From Xanthomonas sp. DAR 80977 (GTDB lineage: Bacteria; Pseudomonadota; Gammaproteobacteria; Xanthomonadales; Xanthomonadaceae): a DNA stretch of 64,000 nt. The stretch is from contig NZ_CP162487.1 in NCBI RefSeq assembly GCF_041240605.1, positions 4,781,001 through 4,845,000 on the forward strand, written 5' to 3'. Every line of letters starts with the position of its first letter. Positions within the stretch are counted from its first letter, which is position 1. The notes under the pieces were generated by a model, which was not told the DNA's origin, did no database searches, and saw only the letters and a list, made by a program, of their open reading frames with translations. The translations under genes were made by a program, and so were the position numbers. Shown here in pieces: positions 8,066 to 16,677 of this stretch.

Positions 8066-10894
8066 CTATCGCTCGCTGCGCCCCGGCTCGAATGCCAGCC
8101 CCTTGGCCTGCGCCGCGGCGGTGATCGCCGCGCGCGCGCGCGCGATCGCGTCGGTGCCAGCGGTCAGCCGCGGGCGCCGGTCCAGCGTGCAGGCCAGACC
8201 GGCGTCGACCAGCGTCGCGTGCGCCTCGTGCAAACTGGCGGCAGTCGGCGCATCGAACCATGCGCTGACCGCCAATGCGTCGATCAGCGCCGGCGTAGCG
8301 CGCGGCACGGTCAGCTCCGGGTGCTGCGCGGCGCCGAGCAGCACGCCGGCCTGCAGCAGGAACTCCAGGTCGACCAGGCCGCCGGCGCCCTGCTTCAGGT
8401 CGAAGCGTGCGGCATCGCTGCGGTCCAGCTCGGCGCGCATGCGTGCGCGCATCTTCAGCACGTCCTCGCGCAATTGCGCCGCGTCGCGCGGGCGCGCCAG
8501 GGTCTGCGCCCGTACCTGCTCGAAACGTTGCAGCAGGTCGGCGTCGCCGGCCACGCCACGCGCGCGCACCAGCGCCTGGTGCTCCCAGGTCCAGGCGCGC
8601 TCGCGCTGGTACTCGGTATAGCTGGCCAGCGACGACACCAGCGCGCCCTTGCCGCCGTCCGGGCGCAGGCGCACGTCGATGTCGTACAGGCGGCCGCCGC
8701 CGGTGACCGCGCCGAGCAGGGCGATCACCTTCTGCGCCAGCCGCGCGAACCAGCGCCCGCTCTCCAGCGGCCGCGGCCCGGCGGAGGCCTCCACGCCGGC
8801 GGCATGGTCGTACAGGAACACCAGGTCCAGGTCCGAGCCGATGCCCAGTTCGATGCCGCCGAGGCTGCCGTAGCCGACGATGGCGAAGCTGCCGCCGGGC
8901 ACCTCGCCATGCGCCGCGACCAGGTCGGCGCGGGCCAGGCGCAGCACCGTGAGCACCACGCCTTCGGCCAGCTCGGCAAGCTGGCGGGCGCTGTCGACCG
9001 CCGGCTGGCGCCGGTCCAGCGCGGCCAGCGCGATGCGGAAGCTCAGCGCCTGGCGCGCTTCGTTGAGGCCGCGCAGCGCGGCTTCCGGATCGTCTCCGGC
9101 CGCGGCGACCGCGCCGTCGCACAGCCGCCGCATCGCCACCCGGTCCGGCATCGGCCCGGCGACGCGGCTGTCGAGCAGTTCGTCGAGCAGCAGCGGATAC
9201 GCGGCCAGGCGTTCGGACAGGAACGCGCTGCGCGCCAGCACGTCGACCAGCCGCGCCAGCGCGCTGGGCTGTTCGTCGAGCAAGGCCAGGTAGCTGGCGC
9301 GGCGCAGGATCGCCTGCAGCAGGCCGAGCACGCGGTGCAACGCGGCGTCGGCCTGCGGCGAACGCGCGGCGGCGTGCAGCAGCGCGGGCAGCACCCGGTC
9401 CAGGCGCGCGCGTGCCGCGTCCGACAGCGTGCGCACGCCCAGCGACTGCACGAAACCGCGCAGCGCCTGGTCGGCGCCGTCGGCATCGGCAAATCCGGCC
9501 GCGGCCAGCACCTGCGCATCCGCGTCGTCCGGCAGGCCACGCCAGTAGCTGGCCAGCGCATCCGGCGCCACCGCCTGCACCCGCGGCGCCAGCAACTCGG
9601 CGAACTCGGCGGCGACGCGGTCGCGCTGCACCTGCAGCGCGGCATACAGCTGCGCCCAGTCGGCGTAACCGAGACCGAGCGCGATGCGCGCGCGGTCCAG
9701 CGCATCCTCGGGCAACGCATGGGTCTGCGCGTCGCGCAGCATCTGCAGGCGGTTCTCGACCCGGCGCAGGAAGCGGTAGGCGTGGGCCAGCGCGGCGCCA
9801 TCCGCAGCGGCGACCTGGCCACCGGCGACCAGCGCCTGCAAGGCCGGCAACAAGCGGCGCTCGCGCAGCGCCGGTTCGCGGCCGCCACGGATCAGCTGCA
9901 GCGACTGCACCAGGAATTCGATCTCGCGGATGCCGCCGGGTCCGCGCTTGATGTCGTCCAGGCGGTCGTGGCGCGCGACCTCGGCGGTGATCGCCGCCTT
10001 CATCTCGCGCAGCCCGTCGAGCGCGGTGAAGTCGAGGTAGCGCCGGTACACGAACGGGCGCAGCGTCTGCAACCAGTCCTCGCCGGCGGCGATGTCGCCG
10101 GCCACCGCGCGCGCCTTCAGCCATGCGTAGCGCTCCCAGTCGCGGCCCTCGCGCTGGAAGTAGTGGTCCATGCCGGCGAACGACAGCGCCACCCGCCCGG
10201 CGCTGCCGAACGGACGCAGGCGCAGGTCCACGCGATGCGAGAAGCCGTCGGCGGTGGTCTCGTCCAGCAGCCGCGCCAGGCGCTGGCCGAGCCGGGCGAA
10301 ATATTCCTCGGCGGCGAGCGGGCGCGCGCCATCGGACTCGCCGCCCTGCGGATAGGCGTAGACCAGGTCCACGTCCGAAGAGAAATTCAGTTCGCCGCCG
10401 CCGAGCTTGCCCAGGCCGAACACCACCAGCCGCTGCACGCTGCCGTCGGCGGCGCGGACCACGCCGTGGCGCAGCGCGAATTCGCCTTCCAGCGCCCGCA
10501 GCGCCACGTCCAGGCAGGCCTCGGCCAGCTGCGTGCTGCCGGCCAGGGTCGCATCGACGTCGTCCAGGCCCAGCACGTCGCGCCACACCAGCCGCGCCGA
10601 GGCGGCGGCGCGATAGCGGCGCAGCTGCGCCGGCCACGCCGCCGGCTGCGCCGGATCCAGCGGCGGCACCGGCAGCGGCGGCGGATCGGGCTGAGCCAGG
10701 TGATCAAGCAGCGCCGGTTGCCGGCACAGCGTGTCGAGCAGGAAATCGCTGGCGAGCACGGCGCGCTGCAGGTCGCCGTCGAACCCGGCGCGCCCGGGCC
10801 AGGGACGTGCGCCCAGGGCCTGGCGCAACCGCGCCAGGCTGCGCTCGAGCAGGGGCTGCACGGTGTCGGGGACAAGCAGGGAAGAGTCAGGCAT
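8066..10894 (-). CDS. glnE: Bifunctional glutamine synthetase adenylyltransferase/deadenylase
   Basis: A 942-residue protein, matching the usual length of GlnE (about 945). It controls glutamine synthetase by adding or removing AMP on a tyrosine in response to PII and glutamine. Two nucleotidyltransferase domains are visible. The N-terminal one has GLGKLGGGELNFSSDVDLVY and the C-terminal one has GYGSLGGIELGIGSDLDLVF, each with the G-[GS]-xn-D-x-D signature. The first is followed by a VDLRLRPFG segment and the second by IDVRLRPDG. ATG 10894 (MPDSSLLVPDT) is chosen; upstream in-frame sequence crosses a terminator and is not coding. No linked glnA is in the window. Confidence 0.96.
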   Translation of the reverse strand: MPDSSLLVPDTVQPLLERSLARLRQALGARPWPGRAGFDGDLQRAVLASDFLLDTLCRQPALLDHLAQPDPPPLPVPPLDPAQPAAWPAQLRRYRAAASARLVWRDVLGLDDVDATLAGSTQLAEACLDVALRALEGEFALRHGVVRAADGSVQRLVVFGLGKLGGGELNFSSDVDLVYAYPQGGESDGARPLAAEEYFARLGQRLARLLDETTADGFSHRVDLRLRPFGSAGRVALSFAGMDHYFQREGRDWERYAWLKARAVAGDIAAGEDWLQTLRPFVYRRYLDFTALDGLREMKAAITAEVARHDRLDDIKRGPGGIREIEFLVQSLQLIRGGREPALRERRLLPALQALVAGGQVAAADGAALAHAYRFLRRVENRLQMLRDAQTHALPEDALDRARIALGLGYADWAQLYAALQVQRDRVAAEFAELLAPRVQAVAPDALASYWRGLPDDADAQVLAAAGFADADGADQALRGFVQSLGVRTLSDAARARLDRVLPALLHAAARSPQADAALHRVLGLLQAILRRASYLALLDEQPSALARLVDVLARSAFLSERLAAYPLLLDELLDSRVAGPMPDRVAMRRLCDGAVAAAGDDPEAALRGLNEARQALSFRIALAALDRRQPAVDSARQLAELAEGVVLTVLRLARADLVAAHGEVPGGSFAIVGYGSLGGIELGIGSDLDLVFLYDHAAGVEASAGPRPLESGRWFARLAQKVIALLGAVTGGGRLYDIDVRLRPDGGKGALVSSLASYTEYQRERAWTWEHQALVRARGVAGDADLLQRFEQVRAQTLARPRDAAQLREDVLKMRARMRAELDRSDAARFDLKQGAGGLVDLEFLLQAGVLLGAAQHPELTVPRATPALIDALAVSAWFDAPTAASLHEAHATLVDAGLACTLDRRPRLTAGTDAIARARAAITAAAQAKGLAFEPGRSER

Positions 10895-11085
10895 CCGTGG
10901 ATTCTGGCATCCCGGCGCGTCGGCAGACAGGGGCCGCACAGCGCGCGGACAAGGCGACTGGCCAAGCTGCAGGCACGCTCGAGGGCAAGGTGCATGGTGC
11001 ATGTTCGGCGGCCATGCCTGGTGCCGCACGACAAGCGCTGCCCGAAACGGCGGCGCAGCCTCCCGGGTTCCCCGAACGACAGGCA

Positions 11086-11118
11086 AAAAAAAGCCCGCTT
11101 GCAGCGAACTGCCAGCGG
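11086..11118 (-). terminator. Rho-independent terminator (minus strand)
   Basis: Read on the minus strand, GCCCGCTGGCAG pairs with CTGCAAGCGGGC (one internal mismatch) around TTCG, followed by eight T residues. It is 380 bases past the end of the AsmA-like gene and about 190 bases before glnE. It could end the upstream transcript or a small RNA beginning between the two genes. Confidence 0.7.
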
Positions 11119-11240
11119 GCCTTGCTCCCTCCCCCACGTCGGGATGCAGGTTGATCTTGGGCGCTTTTTTTGCACATTGCACGCTGCACTGCAAAATGAA
11201 ACTGGCCAGTACATTCTGCTGCAACGCAGTATGTTTCCCA
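11087..11240 (-). ncRNA. Candidate small RNA or terminated leader upstream of glnE
   Basis: The minus strand between about 11240 and the terminator is AT-richer than its surroundings. It carries a GGGGGAGGGAG tract and ends in a textbook terminator, but has no plausible reading frame. That arrangement fits a short independent RNA or a premature-termination leader. No promoter could be fixed and no known RNA family was recognised, so this is a suggestion only. Conservation of the block in related genomes would decide. Confidence 0.25.
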
Positions 11241-11498
11241 CGCCCGTCTTCACATCCGCCGATCACACGCGGACTGCATCGGGCGCGCGTCGCAGCATCA
11301 TGCCATGGCCTGTCGGCGGGCTAGCGGATCGGATGCGGTGCACCGCACCGGCAGTCCGCGTCGCGATCGCAACCGCCCCACCGTGCGTGATCCGCAATGC
11401 GCAAGCGTGCGGCGTACGACGCGGCGCGATGCCATGCATCCGGCGGCGCGCACGCATCGCCGCGGCCACCCAGGAAACGGACGACGCCTCGCGCCGGC

Positions 11499-13724
11499 TC
11501 AGGGCGCCGATGCGGCCGGTGCCGGAGCGGGCAGCGTATCCGGCAACCACGCCGGCTGCCGCTCGTACCATTCGCGTGCACCGAGCAGATGCCATTGCCG
11601 CTGCTCCCCGCGCAACGCCACGCCGACGCCGAGCACGCCCCAGCGCGCGTACAGGTCGCCCTGGGTGCCGGCATCGCCGACGCGCAGGCGCGCGCGCAGC
11701 GACACGCGCTGGTTTTCCGCGGACAGGCGATCCAGCCACAGCGCGTCCTTGCGCCAACGCAACTGGCCGCTGGCGTCCAGTTGCCCGGCATCGGCCAGTT
11801 TGAGCAGCCACGCCGGCGCATCGCTGCGCTGCGCGAACACCGCCAGCACCGGGCCGGCATCGCGCATCTGGATCTGCACCTGCGCATCGGCCTGCGTCGC
11901 CGGCGCTGCGGCGATGCGCCCCTGCGGCACGCGCAGCGTGGCCCACCAGTCGCGCTGCCGGGCGCCCTCGCCGTAGCGCACGCCCTGCAGGCGCAGCGTG
12001 CTGCCGCTGAGGTCGAAACGCTTGTCGTGCAGTTCCGCGCGCCGCAGCCGCGCGTCCAGGTCCAGGTCGCCCGCCAGCGCCAGACCGGCCGCCTGCAGCT
12101 GCGCCTGGCGGCCGCGCACGCGCACCTTGCCGGCGCCGACCTGCCCGGACGCGTCCAGTTGCAGGTCGCCGCTGAGCGAGCCGCTGCCGCCGAGCACGCG
12201 CACCTGCGCGGCCGGCAGGTAGCGGTTGTAGGCGCGCAGGTCGGGCACGCGCGCGTCGTCGAAGCGCAGGCGCGCCTGCAACGAGTCGTGCATGGTCGCC
12301 AGCGTGCCGTCGCCGTCCAGGTCCAGGCGCAGGTCCTCGCCCTGCACGAAGATCGCCTTGGGCTCGGCCACCGGCGCCAGCGCGAACGTGTGCATGCGCA
12401 CGTTCACCTGCGTGCGCGGCTGCGCCGCGCTGCCGACGATGCGTCCGCTGGCCTGCGCCTGGCCGCGGAAGCGCAGGCGCAACACGTCGGCCACCGCCTG
12501 CACGTCGGGCACGTCGAGGCGGCTGCCGGGCTGCAACGCGCCGTTCGCCAGGCGCAGATCGGTGGACACGTCGCCGCCGCCATCGAGCCGGAACCACGGC
12601 TTGCGCACCAGCAGGTCGCTGATCCAGTTCAGCGATTCGAAATGCCAGCGCGCCTGCACGCTGCCGGACAGCCGCGGCAGCAGCGCCGCCGGATCGGTGA
12701 ACGGCAGCGTGCGCCCGGCGATGCGCAGGTCGGCATCGAGCATGCTGCGCGGATCGACCTGGCCAGGCAGGCGCGCGCGCAGCCGGATGTCGCGATCGAC
12801 GTCGAGCAGCAGCGCCAGCACGCCGCGATCGGTGGCGCCGACGCCGGCGTGCAGCGGCACCCGCCAGTTGAGCTTGCTGCCCGGCTGCAGTTCGCCGCGC
12901 AGCATATGCAGGTTCGCGTCCACGCGGCCGAGTCCGGGCTCGGTGCTCAGCCGCGTCTGCGCCCCGGCGGTGTCGATGCGCAGCGCCACGCTGCGCCCGT
13001 GCAGTTGCAGCGCCAGGTCGGCGATGCCGAGCTTGCGCAGCCCCGGCGCCTGCGCGCGGTAGTGGTGCGGGAACGAGAAGCGCGCGTCCAGGTGCGCCTG
13101 GTCGGCGATCTGGCGCTTGCCGTAGCGCACGCTGGCGTCGTCGAACACGATCTGCGACGGGAACAGTTCCGACGGCCCGCCGCGGATCTGCTTGAGGAAA
13201 CCCACCGTGCCGTGGCCCTTGCCCTCGATCGCCAGCTCGCCGATGCGCGCGCGGCGCAGCGTGCCGCTGTGGATCGCATCGAAGCGCAGGGTCCAGCCCT
13301 GGTCGCTCTGCGGCGGCGGCGGGATGCTGTCGGCGACGCGGTCGATCTCGCCGATCACGTTCACCGCCTCCAGCCACGGCAGCCGCACTTCGCGGTGCAG
13401 CAGCGGCAGCAACGCGATGCGCGCGCTGGCGCGATCGGCGCGCAAGGTCCACACGTTGCGCTGCACGTGGCCGCGCATGCGCAGGTCCCAGGCAGTGACG
13501 AAGCCCGGCAGCACGGTCAGCGCCGGCCCGGTGTGCATGCGGAATTTCTCCGGCTTGCGGTTGGTCGCCATGTCGAACAGCGGCGTGTTGAGGAACACGT
13601 TGCCCAGCAGCAGGTACAGCAGATAGGCGATCAGCAGCCCGCGCAGCAGCAGGCGCCACGGACGCGGCAAGCGCCGGTAGCGTTCGAGGGCGGCATTCAA
13701 CGAGAGGCGGGCGAAGGGCGGCAC
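11499..13724 (-). CDS. AsmA-like membrane-anchored periplasmic protein
   Basis: A 741-residue protein with one N-terminal transmembrane helix (LLLRGLLIAYLLYLLLGNVF, about 22-45) and a long periplasmic region of repeating beta-rich segments (DLRLANGALQPGSRLDV, SGDLQLDASGQVGAGKVRV, LALAGDLDLDARLRR). This is the look of AsmA/TamB/YdbH bridge-type proteins, which move or order phospholipids between membranes; which subgroup it belongs to is not clear. GTG 13724 is chosen because it precedes the helix by about 20 residues; the frame stays open upstream but crosses the promoter region shared with the divergent CoA-transferase gene. It ends in an Ala/Pro-rich tail. Confidence 0.65.
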   Translation of the reverse strand: MPPFARLSLNAALERYRRLPRPWRLLLRGLLIAYLLYLLLGNVFLNTPLFDMATNRKPEKFRMHTGPALTVLPGFVTAWDLRMRGHVQRNVWTLRADRASARIALLPLLHREVRLPWLEAVNVIGEIDRVADSIPPPPQSDQGWTLRFDAIHSGTLRRARIGELAIEGKGHGTVGFLKQIRGGPSELFPSQIVFDDASVRYGKRQIADQAHLDARFSFPHHYRAQAPGLRKLGIADLALQLHGRSVALRIDTAGAQTRLSTEPGLGRVDANLHMLRGELQPGSKLNWRVPLHAGVGATDRGVLALLLDVDRDIRLRARLPGQVDPRSMLDADLRIAGRTLPFTDPAALLPRLSGSVQARWHFESLNWISDLLVRKPWFRLDGGGDVSTDLRLANGALQPGSRLDVPDVQAVADVLRLRFRGQAQASGRIVGSAAQPRTQVNVRMHTFALAPVAEPKAIFVQGEDLRLDLDGDGTLATMHDSLQARLRFDDARVPDLRAYNRYLPAAQVRVLGGSGSLSGDLQLDASGQVGAGKVRVRGRQAQLQAAGLALAGDLDLDARLRRAELHDKRFDLSGSTLRLQGVRYGEGARQRDWWATLRVPQGRIAAAPATQADAQVQIQMRDAGPVLAVFAQRSDAPAWLLKLADAGQLDASGQLRWRKDALWLDRLSAENQRVSLRARLRVGDAGTQGDLYARWGVLGVGVALRGEQRQWHLLGAREWYERQPAWLPDTLPAPAPAASAP

Positions 13725-13815
13725 CGCCGCACTATCGCCGTGCCGTGGCGTGGGGCGCGTGAAAGCCGGGCCGCCACTGCACCGCCGGCGCAAACCCACC
13801 GCCGGCGCGATCCGC

Positions 13816-13821
13816 GATAAT
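13816..13821 (+). promoter_or_regulatory. Putative -10 element of the acetyl-CoA hydrolase/transferase gene
   Basis: GATAAT in the context CCGCGATAATTGCCGCC, 30 bases before the ATG at 13852. The same CGCGATAAT string precedes the VUT transporter gene. No convincing -35 was found, so this is a weak assignment. Confidence 0.35.
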
Positions 13822-13851
13822 TGCCGCCTCCCCTTCCCCCACGGTTGCCCC

Positions 13852-15372
13852 ATGTCCGCCGAACGCATCCTCCACCCGCGCCTGCGCGAGCGCATCGTCA
13901 CCGCCGAGGCCGCCGCGGCGCTGATCCAGCCCGGCGAGACGGTGGCGATGAGCGGCTTCACCGGCTCCGGCTACCCCAAGGCGGTGCCGATCGCGCTGGC
14001 GCAGCGGATCGAGGCGGCGCATCTGCAGGGCCAGGCGTTCAAGATCCGGCTGATGACCGGCGCCTCCACCGCGCCGGAACTGGACGGCGCGCTGGCCAAG
14101 GCCGACGGCATCGCCCTGCGCATGCCGTTCCAGACCGACCCGGACGCGCGCCAGCGCATCAACGCCGGCACCCTGGACTACATCGACATCCACCTCAGCC
14201 ACGTCGCCCAGCACGTGTGGTTCGGCTTCTACGGCGAGATCGACACCGCGGTGGTGGAAGTGGCCGGCATCCGCGAAGACGGCAGCCTGATCCCGTCCAC
14301 CTCGATCGGCAACAACAAGACCTGGCTGGACCTGGCCAAGAAGGTGATCGTCGAGGTCAACGACTGGCAGCCGGCCGGCATCGACGGCATGCACGACGTG
14401 TACTACGGCACCGCGCTGCCGCCGCAGCGCAAGCCGATCCCGCTGCTGCACGCCGACGACCGCATCGGCGAGCCGTCGCTGCGCTGCGACCCGGACAAGA
14501 TCGTGGCGGTGGTGCGCACCCACGGCCCGGACCGCAACAGCCCGTTCACCCCGGCCGACGCCACCAGCGAGCGCATCGCCGCGCACCTGATCGACTTCCT
14601 CAAGCACGAAGTCGGCAAGGGCCGGCTGCCGGCCAACCTGCTGCCGCTGCAGTCCGGCGTGGGCAACATCCCCAACGCGGTGCTGGCCGGCCTGGCCAGC
14701 AGCGGCTTCCGCGACCTGAGCGCCTTCACCGAGGTGATCCAGGACGGCATGCTCGACCTGCTGCGCAGCGGCGTGCTGAAGGTGGCCTCGTGCACCGGCT
14801 TCGCGCTGAGCCCGGAGGCCAACGAGGAGTTCAAGCGCAACATCGATTTCTACCGCGAACGCATCATCCTGCGCACGCAGGAGATCTCCAATCATCCGGA
14901 GCTGGTGCGGCGACTGGGCTGCATCGGCATGAACGGCATGATCGAGGCCGACCTGTACGGCAACGTCAACTCCACCCACGTGATGGGCAGCCGCATCATG
15001 AACGGCATCGGCGGCTCCGGCGACTTCGCCCGCAACGGCTTCCTGTCGATCTTCCTCAGCCCCAGCACCGCCAAGCACGGCAGCATCTCGGCGATCGTGC
15101 CGATGGTCAGCCACGTGGACCACACCGAGCACGACGTCTCCATCATCGTCACCGAACACGGCCTGGCCGACCTGCGCGGCCTGCCGCCGCGGCACCGCGC
15201 GCGGCAGCTGATCGACCACTGCGTGGACCCGAGCTACCGCGCGCAGCTGGAAGACTATTTCGACCGCGCGCTGCACCACAGCTACGGCAAGCACACCCCG
15301 CACCTGCTTCCGGAGGCACTGTCCTGGCACCAGCGCTGGCTGGACACCGGCACGATGCACGCGGCGGGCTGA
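13852..15372 (+). CDS. Acetyl-CoA hydrolase/transferase family protein (probable succinyl-CoA:acetate CoA-transferase)
   Basis: A 506-residue class I CoA-transferase, the usual length for this group. Visible motifs are AMSGFTGSGYPKAVP near the N terminus, PSTSIGNNKTW mid-protein, and GMIEADLYGNVNSTHVMGSR, whose Glu is the expected covalent CoA-thioester residue, followed by GGSGDFARNG. Such enzymes move CoA between acetyl-CoA and succinate/acetate, or hydrolyse acetyl-CoA. The sequence alone does not separate transferase from hydrolase, though the GNVNST context resembles succinyl-CoA:acetate transferases. ATG 13852 opens the conserved N terminus. The gene is single and divergent from the AsmA-like gene, with three spaced repeats downstream. 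Confidence 0.9.
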   Translation: MSAERILHPRLRERIVTAEAAAALIQPGETVAMSGFTGSGYPKAVPIALAQRIEAAHLQGQAFKIRLMTGASTAPELDGALAKADGIALRMPFQTDPDARQRINAGTLDYIDIHLSHVAQHVWFGFYGEIDTAVVEVAGIREDGSLIPSTSIGNNKTWLDLAKKVIVEVNDWQPAGIDGMHDVYYGTALPPQRKPIPLLHADDRIGEPSLRCDPDKIVAVVRTHGPDRNSPFTPADATSERIAAHLIDFLKHEVGKGRLPANLLPLQSGVGNIPNAVLAGLASSGFRDLSAFTEVIQDGMLDLLRSGVLKVASCTGFALSPEANEEFKRNIDFYRERIILRTQEISNHPELVRRLGCIGMNGMIEADLYGNVNSTHVMGSRIMNGIGGSGDFARNGFLSIFLSPSTAKHGSISAIVPMVSHVDHTEHDVSIIVTEHGLADLRGLPPRHRARQLIDHCVDPSYRAQLEDYFDRALHHSYGKHTPHLLPEALSWHQRWLDTGTMHAAG

Positions 15373-15417
15373 TCGAAAGCGCTGCGCGTCGCCGCAGCCG
15401 CGGCTCCCCCCGCCTTT

Positions 15418-15665
15418 GTAGGAGCGGCTTCAGCCGCGACAATCGAAACGGTGGGACTTGCCGGCTCCGGACACAGTCGGGGCTGAAGCCCCTCCCACAG
15501 CGCACCCAGCCAGCTGGCCGCAGGCCCCGGTAGGAGCGGCTTCAGCCGCGACGAACGAAGCGGTGGCGTTTACCGGCTCCGGATACCGTCGCGGCTGAAG
15601 TCCCTCCCACAGCGTACCCAGCCAGCTGGCCGCAAGCCCCCTGTGGGAGCGACTTCAGTCGCGAC
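15418..15665. repeat. Tandem array of family A palindromic repeats, 112-113 base period
   Basis: GTAGGAGCGGCTTCAGCCGC begins at 15418 and 15530, and its GTGGGAGCGACTTCAGTCGC variant at 15643. Between them come diverged reverse-complement copies and a shared CACCCAGCCAGCTGGCCGCA / TACCCAGCCAGCTGGCCGCA segment. The unit therefore repeats with a 112-113 base period, with two full units and a start of a third. It lies between convergent genes. Confidence 0.9.
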
Positions 15666-15726
15666 GAGCGAAGCAAGGATGCCGACCGACTGCGGATGCA
15701 ACCGGAGCCAAACCTGCACAGCCCCG

Positions 15727-16011
15727 TTATGCGTCGATGGGCGTCGGAACCGGCTCGGGCTCGCTCAGGAACGCCAGCTTGCGTGCGCGCGGCAGTTGCT
15801 TGAGCGCCCATTCGGCGCGCGAGGCGGCGGCGCGATCCGGATAGGCACGGCTGGCCAGCAGCCGCAACGGCGGATTGGCGCGGGTGTACTTGGCGCCGGT
15901 GCCGCGCAGATGCGCCTGGTAGCGCGCCTCGAGGTCCAGGGTGATGCCCGCGTAGTAGCTGCCGTTGCGGCATTCGAGCAGATACAGGAACCAGGGCGTG
16001 GAGTCGGCCAT
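15727..16011 (-). CDS. GIY-YIG nuclease-domain protein (YhbQ/UPF0213-like)
   Basis: A 94-residue single-domain protein. WFLYLLECRNGSYYAGITLDLEARYQAH contains the GIY-YIG core (the two halves read LYLLE and YYAGI), followed by the Arg of the active site. The KYTRANPPLRLL segment and a distal Glu in RAEWALKQL complete the domain. Stand-alone members have been linked to DNA repair and structure-specific cleavage, but function here is unknown. ATG 16011 begins directly before the domain. The gene is flanked by repeat-rich non-coding DNA on both sides. Confidence 0.88.
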   Translation of the reverse strand: MADSTPWFLYLLECRNGSYYAGITLDLEARYQAHLRGTGAKYTRANPPLRLLASRAYPDRAAASRAEWALKQLPRARKLAFLSEPEPVPTPIDA

Positions 16012-16677
16012 GTACGCATTATCGGCCAGCCCGCGCTTTGCGCCACTGTCCGCGAGCGCGGCACCCCAGCGTGCGCGGAAGCCTGCGCTCTGCCCGCGAC
16101 ATCGATTCCGTCATCGAGACCGCGTCGCCGCGCTGAACCGCCCCGAAATCGGCTTTAACGCAACCCGAACACCTTGCCAGCCGCTGGCACACGCCGGCAA
16201 ACCGCAGCCACGGCACGGGCGCATAACTTCACCACCGGCCGGATGCCGTCGATGAAGAGGCTCTCTCCCTTTGGATTCGACGGCACGGCCGGGTCTTTTT
16301 TGGCGACACGCAACGGACACCCTGGGTGTTGCCTATGCCCTGCCACGCGCACAGGGCCGCTTGCGGTAGGACGCGCCAGGCACCGCACCGCACGCGCCAG
16401 GCTGCTCTGGTTGACGACGCCGCATGTCGCGGCTGAAGCCGCTCCTACAAAGGCATGCACCCTCTTCCTGGTGCGCTGTGGAGGCTTCAGCCTCTGCTGA
16501 GCTGGAGTGCGTTGCTTCTTCGCTTGTCGCGGCTGAAGCCGCTCCTACAAAAAAGCGGCAAGCGCGGTTCGTGCTCGCTGCTTTGCTCGGGCCGCGGCGG
16601 GCATCGCGATGGTGGCGAATCTTTCGGGCGACGGGCACCGGGCATCCGGCCCGGTGCGTGCCGCGTCGCCGCGCGGC
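16012..16677. other. Repeat-bearing intergenic region
   Basis: About 670 bases without a supported gene. It contains two family A repeat copies in the same orientation, at 16426-16450 and 16526-16550, exactly 100 bases apart, with a diverged GAGGCTTCAGCCTC palindrome between them. Several overlapping short frames exist but none has a ribosome-binding site or recognisable product. Confidence 0.6.
16426..16550. repeat. Two direct copies of the family A repeat, 100 bases apart
   Basis: GTCGCGGCTGAAGCCGCTCC followed by TACAA occurs at 16426 and again at 16526. Unlike most copies in the window, these two are in direct rather than inverted arrangement. Confidence 0.88.

Larger units (their letters stand above)
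10895..11498. other. Intergenic region with a minus-strand terminator
   Basis: About 600 bases between the AsmA-like gene and glnE, both on the minus strand. It holds a strong minus-strand rho-independent terminator near 11087-11118 preceded by an AT-richer, G-tract-bearing segment (about 11120-11240). Nothing in it looks protein-coding. Confidence 0.6.

Noticed and set aside
13725..13961. N-terminal extension of the AsmA-like protein
   Set aside because: The frame is open, but it crosses the divergent promoter region and the residues are Arg-rich and not conserved-looking; GTG 13724 puts the membrane helix at the N terminus.
15418..15665. Considered a CRISPR array because of regular spacing
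   Set aside because: Period of 112-113 bases with conserved spacers, inverted copies inside each unit and no cas genes; this is a tandem duplication of a palindromic element.
16174..16500. Possible small protein in the repeat-bearing gap before aroG
   Set aside because: No ribosome-binding site, no recognised family, and it runs through the family A repeat, whose codons would give an AAEAAPTK type shadow peptide.
16426..16550. Considered a CRISPR array because of direct repeats
   Set aside because: Only two copies, the repeat is a genome-wide palindromic element found singly elsewhere, and no cas genes are present.
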